Assembly: GCA_934132915.1 (NCBI GenBank)
Contig: CAKPAK010000023.1
Coordinates: 1-20,340 of the forward strand
Length of the DNA stretch: 20,340 bases
DNA from: an uncultured Bacilli bacterium
Lineage (GTDB): Bacteria > Bacillota_I > Bacilli_A > RF39 > UBA660
Direction of reading: 5' to 3'
Part shown: positions 7,650 through 15,862 of the stretch, piece after piece
Numbering within the stretch: position 1 is the first letter of the stretch
How the letters are laid out: the number at the start of each line of letters is the position of its first letter
Translations under genes and position numbers: made by a program
The notes under the pieces: generated by a model
Seen by the model: the letters and a program-made list of their open reading frames with translations, nothing else
Database searches by the model: none
What the model was told of the DNA's origin: nothing

Positions 7650-7992
7650 CTTCTCTTTTAGAATTAGAAAGAAAAAGTTTTGATAAAATATCAAAAGAAT
7701 ATTTAGATTCCGAAGATTTTTGATATAAATGAGTTAAAATCCAAAAACAACAAATTCTATTTTCATGAAAAAAAGTAACATAAGATAATCCATTTTGATT
7801 AACTTTTTCTAGTCGAAAAACATATTGATAATAAACAAAATTAAAATACATTTTAAAATAAATACTATTATTTGCAATAAAAATTGTATATTCAGAAACA
7901 TCTTTAAGTAAAAATATGTTTCTTAAAATTGTTTTTTGTTTATCTTTACTTAAGTTGTAAAACAAAGAAAGAAAATAATTTGCCATTTTCAT
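7621..7992 (-). CDS. Hypothetical small protein
   Basis: I do not recognise this 123-residue protein. It is rich in Phe, Tyr, Leu and Asn, has no clear transmembrane helix or signal peptide, and looks like a small alpha/beta cytosolic protein. It begins MKMANYFLSLFYNLSKD and ends with a basic-aromatic tail (SKREANFWFRHLL). Translation is well supported: GGAGGT lies 7 nt before the ATG at 7992. Its last 29 bp overlap the end of tmcAL on the opposite strand. Upstream is a promoter whose -10 sits inside an inverted repeat (8049-8073), so the gene may be controlled by a repressor. Nothing else indicates its function. Confidence 0.7.
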   Translation of the reverse strand: MKMANYFLSLFYNLSKDKQKTILRNIFLLKDVSEYTIFIANNSIYFKMYFNFVYYQYVFRLEKVNQNGLSYVTFFHENRICCFWILTHLYQKSSESKYSFDILSKLFLSNSKREANFWFRHLL

Positions 7993-8048
7993 AAAAATAC
8001 CTCCATTTCTTATACATAACTAATTTACAAAATATAAAGGAGCCATAA

Positions 8049-8073
8049 GTTAAACAAAGAATACTTGTTTAAC
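8049..8073. promoter_or_regulatory. Operator-like inverted repeat over the -10 box
   Basis: GTTAAACAA (8049-8057) and TTGTTTAAC (8065-8073) form a perfect 9-bp inverted repeat with a 7-bp spacer. The spacer contains the -10 box of the minus-strand promoter at 8058-8086. The placement suggests a dimeric repressor site. The outward orientation of the half-sites differs from a Rex box. No T-run follows, so it is not a terminator. Confidence 0.45.
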
Positions 8074-8086
8074 CAATATAAGTCAA
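8058..8086 (-). promoter_or_regulatory. Promoter for the gene ending at 7621
   Basis: On the minus strand TTGACT (8081-8086) and TATTCT (8058-8063) are 17 bp apart. Transcription would begin near 8051, giving a leader of about 60 nt with GGAGGT near its end. Confidence 0.45.
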
Positions 8087-8091
8087 TGGCA

Positions 8092-8130
8092 AAAAAATAA
8101 ATGTAACCGATATGGTTACATTTATTTTTT
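8092..8130. terminator. Strong rho-independent terminator
   Basis: A perfect 17-bp stem (8092-8108 against 8114-8130) with loop GATAT and A/T runs on both outer edges. It lies downstream of the minus-strand gene ending at 8218 and separates it from the promoter at 8058-8086. Confidence 0.85.
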
Positions 8131-8217
8131 CTATTTACACCTAACTGTCAAATCAATTTTCTACAACAAAAAGAAATAAAGGTTCTTTAAAAGAAATCAA
8201 ACAAATTAAAAATTTAA

Positions 8218-8673
8218 TTACTTCAAAAATGATTGAACAATAAGCAAAGCATTACTACTATTAATCGCGATATGATACAACAAATAGCCAAGTACAATAC
8301 CAACAATAAAACACAAAAGCAAAATCAATAAAATTACAGCAATTGACATCGTTTCTTCAGTTTCTAATGCATTATCCGTAACTTTTTCTTCTTCGTCTAC
8401 TACTTTCTCCTTTATTTTCTGACCTCTAATTTTTTCTTTTTCCACTACTTTCTCTGATGCTTTCTTGATTTCAGAAACATTTATCGCTTGAGTAAAAGAA
8501 ATCCCTTTTCTACGAGGCTTCTTTATCTTCCTCGTTTTTACTTTAAAAGTATTTTCTGACGAAAAAACATTCTCTATCTCATCATGAACAACTTCTTTAT
8601 TTGTTAAAGTCGACCCTTTTTTATTATTAGAATCACCAAAATTCAACTTCTTACCTTTTAACTTTTCAGCCAC
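8218..8673 (-). CDS. Single-pass membrane protein with charged cytosolic region, unknown function
   Basis: The 151-residue product is not a family I recognise. Residues 1-105 are highly charged (Lys/Glu/Arg), with a basic patch KTRKIKKPRRKG near 46-57. One strong hydrophobic helix follows (about 109-134, MSIAVILLILLLCFIVGIVLG), then about 17 residues ending SFLK. This is a tail-anchor-like layout. The start is chosen as the GTG at 8673, because AGAGGAG lies 9 nt upstream; a TTG at 8682 directly abuts that site and cannot use it. It has its own promoter (8704-8731) and terminator (8092-8130). The charge-rich part is low-complexity, so similarity searches may mislead. Confidence 0.7.
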   Translation of the reverse strand: MAEKLKGKKLNFGDSNNKKGSTLTNKEVVHDEIENVFSSENTFKVKTRKIKKPRRKGISFTQAINVSEIKKASEKVVEKEKIRGQKIKEKVVDEEEKVTDNALETEETMSIAVILLILLLCFIVGIVLGYLLYHIAINSSNALLIVQSFLK

Positions 8674-8703
8674 TTTTTCCAACTCCTCTTCTACTATAAA
8701 CCT

Positions 8704-8731
8704 ATTATATCACCAAACATTAAAATTCCAA
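8704..8731 (-). promoter_or_regulatory. Promoter of the charged membrane-protein gene
   Basis: On the minus strand TTGGAA (8726-8731) and TATAAT (8704-8709) are 16 bp apart, with TGA before the -10. The -10 is about 30 nt upstream of the GTG start at 8673. Confidence 0.6.
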
Positions 8732-8740
8732 ATATTTTTT

Positions 8741-8878
8741 TCAACATGCAAAATAAAATTTACCAGCAACAATTGCCACGCATATTCTCCATAATTTATA
8801 TTTACGATAATCAGGATTAGTTTTAAAGTATACCAACATCAATATAAAAAAGGAAAATACAAAAACTTGGTCCCCCAT
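8741..8878 (-). CDS. Possible 45-residue membrane peptide or gene remnant
   Basis: An uninterrupted frame reads MGDQVFVFSFFILMLVYF, then TNPDYRKYKLW, and ends in AGKFYFAC before TGA. It has a likely transmembrane helix (about 5-18) and a second hydrophobic stretch (about 32-45). The composition looks more protein-like than random AT-rich sequence. The frame stays open upstream of the ATG to a TAG near 8926, and no good ribosome binding site precedes the ATG, so it may be the tail of a decayed gene. It overlaps a GC-rich island (about 8868-8935) between nifJ and the next gene. I do not recognise it. Confidence 0.3.
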   Translation of the reverse strand: MGDQVFVFSFFILMLVYFKTNPDYRKYKLWRICVAIVAGKFYFAC

Positions 8879-8955
8879 TCTTCCACATCGTTCTCCCAAC
8901 CTAGTACAAAGACACCAAATCCCCTACTGCTTTTTTAAATCACTTCTTTATATCT

Positions 8956-11900
8956 TTATTCATCACTTAATTTTTGTAAGTATTCATATCTTTTCATAGC
9001 ATTCTTTTTCTGATCTTCTAAAATAATATCTGCCTCTTTTGGATTAACTCTTTTCAAATTCAAATAGCGATTCTCTCCTTCTAGAAAATGATCATACAAA
9101 GAAAAGTCAACTTTTTTACTATCCAAATAAAACTTTCCCTTTTCTGGAGAATATCTAAATATAGGAAAATATCCACATTCTGTTGCTAAATGACTATCCA
9201 CTAAACTATATTCCATCCCCTTTTTTATTCCATGCTCAATACAAGGAGAATAGGCAATAACAAGACTAGGCCCATTATGTTCATCAGCCTCTTTTAAAAC
9301 ACGCAAATATTGTTCTTTATCATAACCAATATTAACACAAGCAACATAACAATTAGGATAGCACATTGCTATACGGGCTAAATCTTTTTTATAACTTTGT
9401 TTTCCATGAGAAGCAAATTGAGCGACTGCTCCTTTATTACTAGACTTAGAAGCCTGACCACCAGTATTAGAATACACCTCTGTATCCAAAACTAAAATAT
9501 TAATATTATCATTTCTAGAAATCACATGGTCAATTCCACTATAACCAATATCATAAGCAAAACCATCCCCACCAACAATCCACATACTATTAGGTACAAT
9601 ATAACTAGCATATTGTCTTAACTTTTTATGTTGATCGAAATCAATTTCAGCTAAAACTTCCCGGCAAACATCTGCATTATTAAAATTCTCTAACCACTTA
9701 GAAAATAATTCTTTATCCTTATTCAGATTTTCTTTCATATATTGGTAAACTTTTCTTCTAGCAACTTCTATCCCTTTATAAATACCAAGACCAAATTCAG
9801 CATTATCCTCAAATAAACTATTTGCCCAAGCAACTTTATAAGGAAATGAAGGAACACTAGCCCCATAAATAGAAGAACAACCTGTTGCATTAGCAATCAT
9901 TAATCTTTCCTGAAAAACTTGTGTTAAATTTTTTAAATAAGCCGTCTCTCCACAACCAGCACAACTTCCACTAAATTCAAATTTAGGAGCAATAAATCCA
10001 GTATTCTTGACATTTAAAATATTTTTCTTAAAACTGCCATTAATATTATTCTCTACTAAATAATCAAAATCATCTTGACTAAATTTATCTCTATCATAAG
10101 GAACCATCTCAATTGCTTTGTTTCCCAATTTACCAGAACAAGTTTGATAGCATAATCCACAGCCAGTACAATCTTTATAAGATACACCAATAGCGTACTT
10201 TACGTCTCTTGGAAAAATAGAATCAACCGCTTCTACTTCAGTATCATTCTTATCCAATAAAAATGGTCGGATTACTCCATGTGGACAAACAAAAGCACAT
10301 TGATTACACTGAATACATGACTCCTTCTTCCAACAAGGAACTCTCTCAGCAATATCTCTTTTTTCCCTCCAAGTATTACCACCATCAAAAACACCATTTG
10401 CTTTATCAATGAAAGAACTAACAGGCAAACTATCCCCCTTCAAGCGACGAATAATCTCTTCATCAGATAGAGCATCATTATCAAAATAAACCAAATTCTT
10501 CCATTTTTTATCAACGTTTATCTCTCTTAATTCTGATAAAACCTTATCCACTACCTTATTATTAGCATCTACAATAGACTGCCCCTTACTCAAAAATCTT
10601 TTCTCATTAGACTCTTTCATAATAGATAAGTATTTTTTCTTAGGAAGTACACCAATAAGTTCAAAAATACACGCTTCCATACAAGTACTAATTTTATCTC
10701 TTAACCCAAGAGTATTCACCAAACCATAAGCATCAATCACATAAAATTGAATATTTTTCTTAGCAAGTAAATACTTCACTTTATTTGGTAAACTACAAAT
10801 CAAATCCTCTTCCGACAAAGAAGTATTAAGAAGAAGTGTACCACCAGACACAATATTTTCTAAAACATCATACAAATACATATAATTATCTTTACTAACA
10901 ACAACGAGCTTAGCATTTTCAACATAATAAGGTTTATGAATTATCTTGTCACTAATACGAATATGGCTTCTAGTAACACCACCACTTTTTTTAGAGTCAT
11001 ATTGAAAATATCCCTGTACATAATTTTTTGTATTATCCCCTATTATCTTAATTAAATCTTTAGAAGTAGAAACCATCCCATCAGAGCCATATCCATAAAT
11101 TAATAAATTCATTCCCTCTTCCGATAAATAGAACTTAGAATCAACTTTTAAACTAAGATGCGTAACGTCATCTAAAATACCAACAGTAAAATTATGATGA
11201 ACCTTTCTACTTCCTAAAAAATCAAAAACAGATTTAATTTGTGCAGGAGTTGTATTCTTAGAAGAAAGACCATATCTTCCTCCAACAACCATAATATTTT
11301 TATCACAAAGAACATTTGCAACATCCATATATAAAGGTTCTCCAACACTACCAGCATCTTTTGCCCTATCTAAAACAGCAACTCTCTCTACTGTCTTTGG
11401 TAAAACAGATAAGAAATGTTTTGCACTAAATGGACGATACAAATGAACACAAATAACACCATAATTTCCACCATCTGCATTCAATTGGTCTACAACTTCT
11501 CGAATCGTATCCGTAACACTTCCCATCGCCACAAGAACCATCGTAGCATTCTTACTTCCATAGTAATTAAACGGTTGATAATCTGTACCATTCATCTCAT
11601 TAATTCGTTTCATTACATCACAAACAACCAAAACAGCATGATCATAATAAGTATTTCTAGCCTCTGTATGTTGAAAATAAATATCCTCATTCTCAGCAGT
11701 CCCTCTTGTAGTTGGATGATTAGAATCCATTGCATTCTCTCTAAAACGAAGAATTGCCTTCTTATCAATCAACTTAGAAATACGACTCTCATCCATCAAA
11801 CGAACCTTATTAATCTCGTGACTTGTCCTAAAACCATCAAAAAAATGAACAAAAGGCAAACTAGACTCAATTGCTGCTAAATGTGCAACAACAGCCATAT

Positions 11901-12348
11901 GATAGGCTTCCTCAACATTACTAGAAGCAAGCATACAAACACCAGTTCCCTTAACCGAATAAACATCCTGATGATCCCCAAAAATACTAAGCGCATGCGT
12001 TGACAAACTTCTAGCTGCAACATGAATAACACCTGGAAGCAACTCACCAGCCATTTTATATAAAGTAGGAATCATTAAAAGAAGACCCTGACTTGCCGTG
12101 AAAGTAGTAGCAAGCGCTCCACTCTGTAAAGCTCCATGAACAACACCAACAGCCCCAGCCTCTGACTGCATCTCAACAACATCAACAACATTTCCAAAAA
12201 AATTCTTCTTTTCATGCGACGCATATTCATCTACATGCTCCGCCATAGGAGATGCCGGCGTAATCGGATAAATTCCACACACCTCACTAAATAAATAAGC
12301 AACTCTACTAACCGCCTCATTGGCATCCATTGTTTTATACTTAACCAC
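8956..12348 (-). CDS. nifJ: Pyruvate:ferredoxin (flavodoxin) oxidoreductase
   Basis: PFOR decarboxylates pyruvate with CoA to acetyl-CoA and CO2 and passes the electrons to ferredoxin or flavodoxin; it is an oxygen-sensitive cytosolic enzyme. The 1130-residue chain is the single-subunit type. The N-terminal pyruvate/TPP domain shows YPITPASPMAE (near 27) and EMQSEAGAVG. Two [4Fe-4S] motifs follow, CIQCNQCAFVCPHG (~677) and CTGCGLCYQTC (~725). Then come the cluster near TPP (CAGCGE ~793, ATGCSS, and a late Cys in AYSPCIEHG) and the TPP/Mg site GGDGFAYDIGY and DTEVYSNTGGQA (~925-966). It is slightly shorter than the common 1170-1200, but no key motif is missing. The start is GTG at 12348, with GAGGG 6 nt upstream. 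The gene is monocistronic with its own promoter. Confidence 0.97.
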   Translation of the reverse strand: MVKYKTMDANEAVSRVAYLFSEVCGIYPITPASPMAEHVDEYASHEKKNFFGNVVDVVEMQSEAGAVGVVHGALQSGALATTFTASQGLLLMIPTLYKMAGELLPGVIHVAARSLSTHALSIFGDHQDVYSVKGTGVCMLASSNVEEAYHMAVVAHLAAIESSLPFVHFFDGFRTSHEINKVRLMDESRISKLIDKKAILRFRENAMDSNHPTTRGTAENEDIYFQHTEARNTYYDHAVLVVCDVMKRINEMNGTDYQPFNYYGSKNATMVLVAMGSVTDTIREVVDQLNADGGNYGVICVHLYRPFSAKHFLSVLPKTVERVAVLDRAKDAGSVGEPLYMDVANVLCDKNIMVVGGRYGLSSKNTTPAQIKSVFDFLGSRKVHHNFTVGILDDVTHLSLKVDSKFYLSEEGMNLLIYGYGSDGMVSTSKDLIKIIGDNTKNYVQGYFQYDSKKSGGVTRSHIRISDKIIHKPYYVENAKLVVVSKDNYMYLYDVLENIVSGGTLLLNTSLSEEDLICSLPNKVKYLLAKKNIQFYVIDAYGLVNTLGLRDKISTCMEACIFELIGVLPKKKYLSIMKESNEKRFLSKGQSIVDANNKVVDKVLSELREINVDKKWKNLVYFDNDALSDEEIIRRLKGDSLPVSSFIDKANGVFDGGNTWREKRDIAERVPCWKKESCIQCNQCAFVCPHGVIRPFLLDKNDTEVEAVDSIFPRDVKYAIGVSYKDCTGCGLCYQTCSGKLGNKAIEMVPYDRDKFSQDDFDYLVENNINGSFKKNILNVKNTGFIAPKFEFSGSCAGCGETAYLKNLTQVFQERLMIANATGCSSIYGASVPSFPYKVAWANSLFEDNAEFGLGIYKGIEVARRKVYQYMKENLNKDKELFSKWLENFNNADVCREVLAEIDFDQHKKLRQYASYIVPNSMWIVGGDGFAYDIGYSGIDHVISRNDNINILVLDTEVYSNTGGQASKSSNKGAVAQFASHGKQSYKKDLARIAMCYPNCYVACVNIGYDKEQYLRVLKEADEHNGPSLVIAYSPCIEHGIKKGMEYSLVDSHLATECGYFPIFRYSPEKGKFYLDSKKVDFSLYDHFLEGENRYLNLKRVNPKEADIILEDQKKNAMKRYEYLQKLSDE

Positions 12349-12382
12349 ATCTATCCCTCTTTTCCAATAATTTCTTAATCTA

Positions 12383-12411
12383 ATTATAATTCAAAACAAA
12401 AAACATTACAA
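12383..12411 (-). promoter_or_regulatory. Promoter of nifJ
   Basis: On the minus strand TTGTAA (12406-12411) and TATAAT (12383-12388) are 17 bp apart. The -10 is about 35 nt upstream of the GTG start. I see no obvious Rex-type operator next to it. Confidence 0.6.
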
Positions 12412-12507
12412 TAACAACACTTAAACATTTTTCTACATTTATAATACTTATCTAGTCTTCTCTTAAAGTAAAAGAAAAAGAGTTTTAAGTATTTTTTACC
12501 TAAATAA

Positions 12508-12536
12508 CTCACCATTTTTACACCACTTTTACACCA
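12508..12536. repeat. Tandem 11-mer overlapping a stop codon
   Basis: On the plus strand TTTTTACACCA (12515-12525) is followed directly by CTTTTACACCA (12526-12536), preceded by a partial unit CTCACCA. The stop codon of the acetyltransferase gene (12529-12531) lies inside the second unit. This is probably replication slippage, which could have moved the 3' end of the gene. Confidence 0.45.
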
Positions 12537-13116
12537 AATCAATTATTTCTACTTTTTTAGAATGCAAATATTCTTCTTTTAAAATTGAATAACTAACTAA
12601 ATCACTTAAATTTCCATTCTTATCATACATTCTTTTCCGAAGGATTCCTTCCTTTTTCAAACCACATTTCTCCATAACCCTACCACTAGCAACATTATCT
12701 AAATAATGATCAGCATAAATAGTCTCTATACCAACTTCATCAAATAAAAATGCAATCACTCTTCTAAAACTCTCTGTAGCATAGCCATTTCCCCACCATT
12801 TACTACCATAGCAATATCCTACTTCCGCCGTATGATTTTTAATATCCAAATCGATAACACTAATCGCTCCAAACAAAGCATTAGTTTCTTTTAAAACAAC
12901 TCCCCAACAATAAAAACTATCCTTTTTATATTTTTCTAATACATCTTTAATATACGAAATAGAATCTTCAATATTTTTATGGGTATTCCAAACTAAGTAC
13001 TTTGATGTATCACTATCACTTCCATAATTATTAAACATATCTTTTGCATCATCTAAAGTAAATTTCCTTAAAATTAAACGTTCTGTCTCTAAATCCTTTG
13101 TCCCCAAATTCTTCAT
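12529..13116 (-). CDS. GNAT-family N-acetyltransferase (RimJ/RimL-like)
   Basis: The 195-residue protein has the layout of RimJ/RimL-type GNAT enzymes, which move an acetyl group from acetyl-CoA to an alpha-amino group or small molecule. The N-terminal LETERLILRKFTLDDA is the classic opening of this group. The acetyl-CoA pyrophosphate loop is at YGSKWWGNGYATE (about 107-119). A C-terminal NVASGRVMEKCGLKKEG (about 142-158) forms the conserved Asn and loop of motif B. The substrate cannot be told; ribosomal protein N-termini, other proteins or antibiotics are all possible for this subgroup. The start is ATG 13116, with GGAG 8 nt upstream. It follows gmk by 26 nt with no terminator, so the two are probably co-transcribed. 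Confidence 0.88.
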   Translation of the reverse strand: MKNLGTKDLETERLILRKFTLDDAKDMFNNYGSDSDTSKYLVWNTHKNIEDSISYIKDVLEKYKKDSFYCWGVVLKETNALFGAISVIDLDIKNHTAEVGYCYGSKWWGNGYATESFRRVIAFLFDEVGIETIYADHYLDNVASGRVMEKCGLKKEGILRKRMYDKNGNLSDLVSYSILKEEYLHSKKVEIIDLV

Positions 13117-13142
13117 CAAATCAACTCCAAAACAAAAATAGT

Positions 13143-13823
13143 CTAAATAACCCTCTCCTCATTATTAAGTTCTTTATCTACCAATAACTCATGAATCTCC
13201 TCTTCTTCATTATTTAAATAAACTTCCTCGATCCTATCTACTCGACACCTTTCGGATAATAAAATTGCTCGAACCTTACTAACAGCATGCTCTACTTCAT
13301 CATTAATCACAACATAATTATATTTAGTAACCTCATTAATTTCTTGATAAGCCCGTCTAAATCTAGATAAAATCTTATCTGCACTATCTGTTCCTCGATT
13401 AACTAATCTTTTCCTTAATTCTCTCATACTAGGAGGCATAATAAAAATAAATATTGCCTCAGGAATTAATTCCTTAACCTTTAAAGCCCCTTGTATTTCA
13501 ATCTCTAAAATAACATCAAAACCAGCATTCAACTTCTCTACAATCTTATCTTTAGGTGTTCCATAATAATTCCCATTATAAGTTGCATACTCTAAAAATA
13601 TTCCCTTTTCTATCCTATCCTCAAATTCCTCCTTAGAAACAAAATAATAACTAACATCAGGAATATCTCCTTTTCTCATCTCACGACTAGTCATAGAAAT
13701 CGATAGCCATACTCCTTCAACACTAGACAATAAACTCTTAATAATTGTTCCCTTACCAGCACCACTAGGACCACTAATTACAATTAAATTTCCCTTCTCT
13801 CTTGTCTTTAAAATATTACTCAT
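13143..13823 (-). CDS. gmk: Guanylate kinase
   Basis: Gmk phosphorylates GMP (and dGMP) with ATP, an essential step to GTP and part of (p)ppGpp-linked purine control. The 226-residue chain has the P-loop GPSGAGKGT at residues 18-26, the GMP-binding SMTSREMRKGD and EYATYNGNYYGTPKD segments, and the lid RLVNRGTDSADKILSRF. It is about 20 residues longer than B. subtilis Gmk because of an acidic C-terminal tail (NNEEEEIHELLVDKELNNEERVI region). The start is ATG 13823, with GGAGG 7 nt before it. Promoter 13851-13879 drives it, and the acetyltransferase gene follows directly. The usual partner rpoZ is not adjacent. Confidence 0.96.
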   Translation of the reverse strand: MSNILKTREKGNLIVISGPSGAGKGTIIKSLLSSVEGVWLSISMTSREMRKGDIPDVSYYFVSKEEFEDRIEKGIFLEYATYNGNYYGTPKDKIVEKLNAGFDVILEIEIQGALKVKELIPEAIFIFIMPPSMRELRKRLVNRGTDSADKILSRFRRAYQEINEVTKYNYVVINDEVEHAVSKVRAILLSERCRVDRIEEVYLNNEEEEIHELLVDKELNNEERVI

Positions 13824-13850
13824 CCTCTTTCCTCCTTAAATATTTCATTT

Positions 13851-13879
13851 AATATAGCATAAAATTAACTATTAATCAA
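13851..13879 (-). promoter_or_regulatory. Promoter of gmk and the acetyltransferase gene
   Basis: On the minus strand TTGATT (13874-13879) and TATATT (13851-13856) are 17 bp apart, with TGC before the -10. The site lies just beyond the terminator at 13903-13933, so gmk begins a new transcription unit. Confidence 0.6.
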
Positions 13880-13902
13880 CAAATGTTAATCATAAAAACA
13901 AT

Positions 13903-13933
13903 AAAAAAAGGATAACCACTTTTATTGATTATC
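13903..13933 (-). terminator. Terminator overlapping the stop codon of the serS-linked unknown gene
   Basis: On the minus strand GATAATC (13927-13933) pairs with GGTTATC (13911-13917) around a 9-nt loop, followed by CTTTTTTTAT. The TGA stop at 13932-13934 forms the first bases of the stem. Confidence 0.7.
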
Positions 13934-14462
13934 ACTTCTTCACCATATCATCTTCATCGTCTATGATCCTAATAGACCGTTTCTTAATCTTACTAGCCCC
14001 TTTCCTTTCTCTAGAAACAATATAAGATATCATCTCTTGATAAGATAAAAAACCTTCATCTTCTTCATTACCAAAATACTGATAGCGGGCCAAGTCAAAA
14101 TTTTTTATCACTTCTAAAAATTTTGATTTTTGAAACTCTGTAATTTCATCTGGAAAAAAACATAAACATAATCCTTCTGGATATTCAAAATCGGCATCAA
14201 CTTGAATAACCACACAACCTTGACGCGATAAATTAATCCCAGCAAGAAGTGGATCAGAATCTTCCAAATATTCATGACCTAACTTCATTGCCAAATAATT
14301 AGTCAATATTCCATGATTATAAGGTTTATTCACCAAATCATCCATAATGATTTCCTCATCAGTACCAATAACCACAACCGAAGGATCAATTTCTTCAGAT
14401 AAAATCTCTAGTTTTTGATAAAGTTCTTCCAACAAAGAAATATCATTTTTCACTTTACACAT
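13932..14462 (-). CDS. Hypothetical acidic protein downstream of serS
   Basis: I do not recognise this 176-residue protein. It lacks a signal peptide or membrane helix and is predicted cytosolic. The body is acidic, with alternating beta-like stretches (SVVVIGTDEEIIMDDL, GCVVIQVDADFEYPEGLCLCFF), and the C-terminal 30 residues are strongly basic then acidic (KIKKRSIRIIDDEDDMVKK). The start is most likely ATG 14462, with GGAG about 11 nt upstream; a GTG at 14474 overlaps that site and a TTG at 14465 is also possible. It follows serS by 39 nt without a terminator and ends in its own terminator, so it is probably the second gene of a serS operon. This is one of the few TGA-terminated genes here. 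Confidence 0.75.
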   Translation of the reverse strand: MCKVKNDISLLEELYQKLEILSEEIDPSVVVIGTDEEIIMDDLVNKPYNHGILTNYLAMKLGHEYLEDSDPLLAGINLSRQGCVVIQVDADFEYPEGLCLCFFPDEITEFQKSKFLEVIKNFDLARYQYFGNEEDEGFLSYQEMISYIVSRERKGASKIKKRSIRIIDDEDDMVKK

Positions 14463-14501
14463 CAAACTCAACACTCCAAATTAATATTTCAAAAAATAAC
14501 A

Positions 14502-15791
14502 TTATTGATTAGGGATTAATTTTTCTTTTCCTCCCATATAAGGCCTTAATACTTCTGGAATTAATACACTGCCATCTTCTTGTAAATTATTTTCTAAAAA
14601 TGCAATCAACATCCTAGGAGGAGCAATAACTGTATTGTTCAAAGTATGAGCAAATTCTTTTTCCCCATTTTCTTTTTTATATCGAATTCCTAAACGTCTA
14701 GCCTGAGCATCCGTCAAATTAGAACAAGAACATACCTCAAAATATTTCTTTTGTCTAGGACTCCAAGCCTCAATATCACAAGAACGATATTTTAAATCAG
14801 CTAAATCTCCAGAGCAACAAACTAACTTTCGAACAGGAATATCTAAGCTGCGAAACAATTCCACTGAATAATTCCACATCTTATCATACCACTTCTCACT
14901 ATCTTCTGGGCGACAAATAACAACCATTTCTTGTTTCTCAAATTGATGAATTCGATAAACACCTCTTTCCTCAATCCCATGAGCACCAACTTCTTTTCTA
15001 AAACAAGGAGAATAAGAAGTCATCGTAATAGGTAAATCACTTTCTTTTAATAATTGATCCTTAAATTTTGCAATCATTGAATGCTCACTTGTACCAATCA
15101 AATATAAATCTTCACCTTCAATTTTATACATCATAGCATCCTTCTCTTCAAAAGACATAACGCCATCAACAGCATCCCCATGAATCATATAAGGAGGAAT
15201 ACAATAAGTAAATCCTTTATCAATCATAAAATCTCTAGCATAAGCAAGAACAGCGGAATGAAGCCTAGCAACATCTCCCATCAAGTAATAAAACCCAGCA
15301 CCACTAACACGACCAGCAGCATCTTTATCTAAACCATTAAAACTTGCCATAATATCCGAATGATACGGAATCTCATAATCAGGAACAATTGGCTCTCCAA
15401 ATCTTTTTTCCTCAACATTCTTACTATCATCTTCACCAATTGGAACATCATCCGCAATCATATTTGGAATTACCATCATCTTTTCTTTTAAAAGTGCCGA
15501 CAACCTGTCTTCTTCTTTCTCAATATCAACTAATTTCTCATTTATTTTAACGACTTCTTCCTTTTTTGCATTCGCTTCATCAACACGTTTTTCTCGAAAT
15601 AAATTACCAATCTCATCACTAACATTATTTCTATTTTGACGCAACGTATCTCCTTCTATCTTCAACTCACGTACTCTTTTATCTAATGCAATGACCTCAT
15701 CAACCAATGGCAATTTTTTATCTTGAAACTTCTTTTTAATATTTTCCCGAACCTTATCCGGATTTTCTCTTACAAACTTAATATCTAACAT
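14502..15791 (-). CDS. serS: Seryl-tRNA synthetase
   Basis: SerRS charges tRNA-Ser with serine; it is a class II synthetase, active as a dimer in the cytosol. The 429-residue protein has the N-terminal antiparallel coiled-coil arm (about 25-105) that grips the long variable arm of tRNA-Ser. The class II core follows: GTSEHS (about 233-238), motif 2 with SYSPCFRKEVGAHG (about 259-272), and motif 3 in the C-terminal APPRMLIAFLENN stretch before the RPYMGG end. The start is ATG 15791, with AGAGGTGAT just upstream; a GTG at 15800 overlaps that site. The gap to the preceding gene is only about 82 bp, too short for a T-box leader, so serS here does not seem to be under tRNA-sensing control. Confidence 0.97.
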   Translation of the reverse strand: MLDIKFVRENPDKVRENIKKKFQDKKLPLVDEVIALDKRVRELKIEGDTLRQNRNNVSDEIGNLFREKRVDEANAKKEEVVKINEKLVDIEKEEDRLSALLKEKMMVIPNMIADDVPIGEDDSKNVEEKRFGEPIVPDYEIPYHSDIMASFNGLDKDAAGRVSGAGFYYLMGDVARLHSAVLAYARDFMIDKGFTYCIPPYMIHGDAVDGVMSFEEKDAMMYKIEGEDLYLIGTSEHSMIAKFKDQLLKESDLPITMTSYSPCFRKEVGAHGIEERGVYRIHQFEKQEMVVICRPEDSEKWYDKMWNYSVELFRSLDIPVRKLVCCSGDLADLKYRSCDIEAWSPRQKKYFEVCSCSNLTDAQARRLGIRYKKENGEKEFAHTLNNTVIAPPRMLIAFLENNLQEDGSVLIPEVLRPYMGGKEKLIPNQ

Positions 15792-15812
15792 AACTATCAC
15801 CTCTTACCCACC

Positions 15813-15818
15813 ATTATA
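15813..15818 (-). promoter_or_regulatory. Probable -10 box of serS
   Basis: TATAAT on the minus strand, about 21 nt upstream of the serS ATG. I see no good -35 at the right distance, so the call is tentative. Confidence 0.4.
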
Positions 15819-15862
15819 CACTAATCTTTAAAACAAAGTCTATCTTTTTTCAAACGAAAATA

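Noticed and set aside
8049..8073. Inverted repeat read as a Rex box or a terminator
   Set aside because: The half-sites face the opposite way to TTGTTAA-N4-TTAACAA, and no T run follows the hairpin.
11416..11880. 154-codon plus-strand frame inside nifJ
   Set aside because: It is an antisense shadow of a highly conserved gene; the composition (Ile/Asn/Thr/His) is typical of such shadows and no start signal is seen.
12424..12500. CTTAAA/TTTAAG hairpin as a terminator for the gmk-acetyltransferase unit
   Set aside because: The stem is short, the loop long, and no T run follows on the minus strand.
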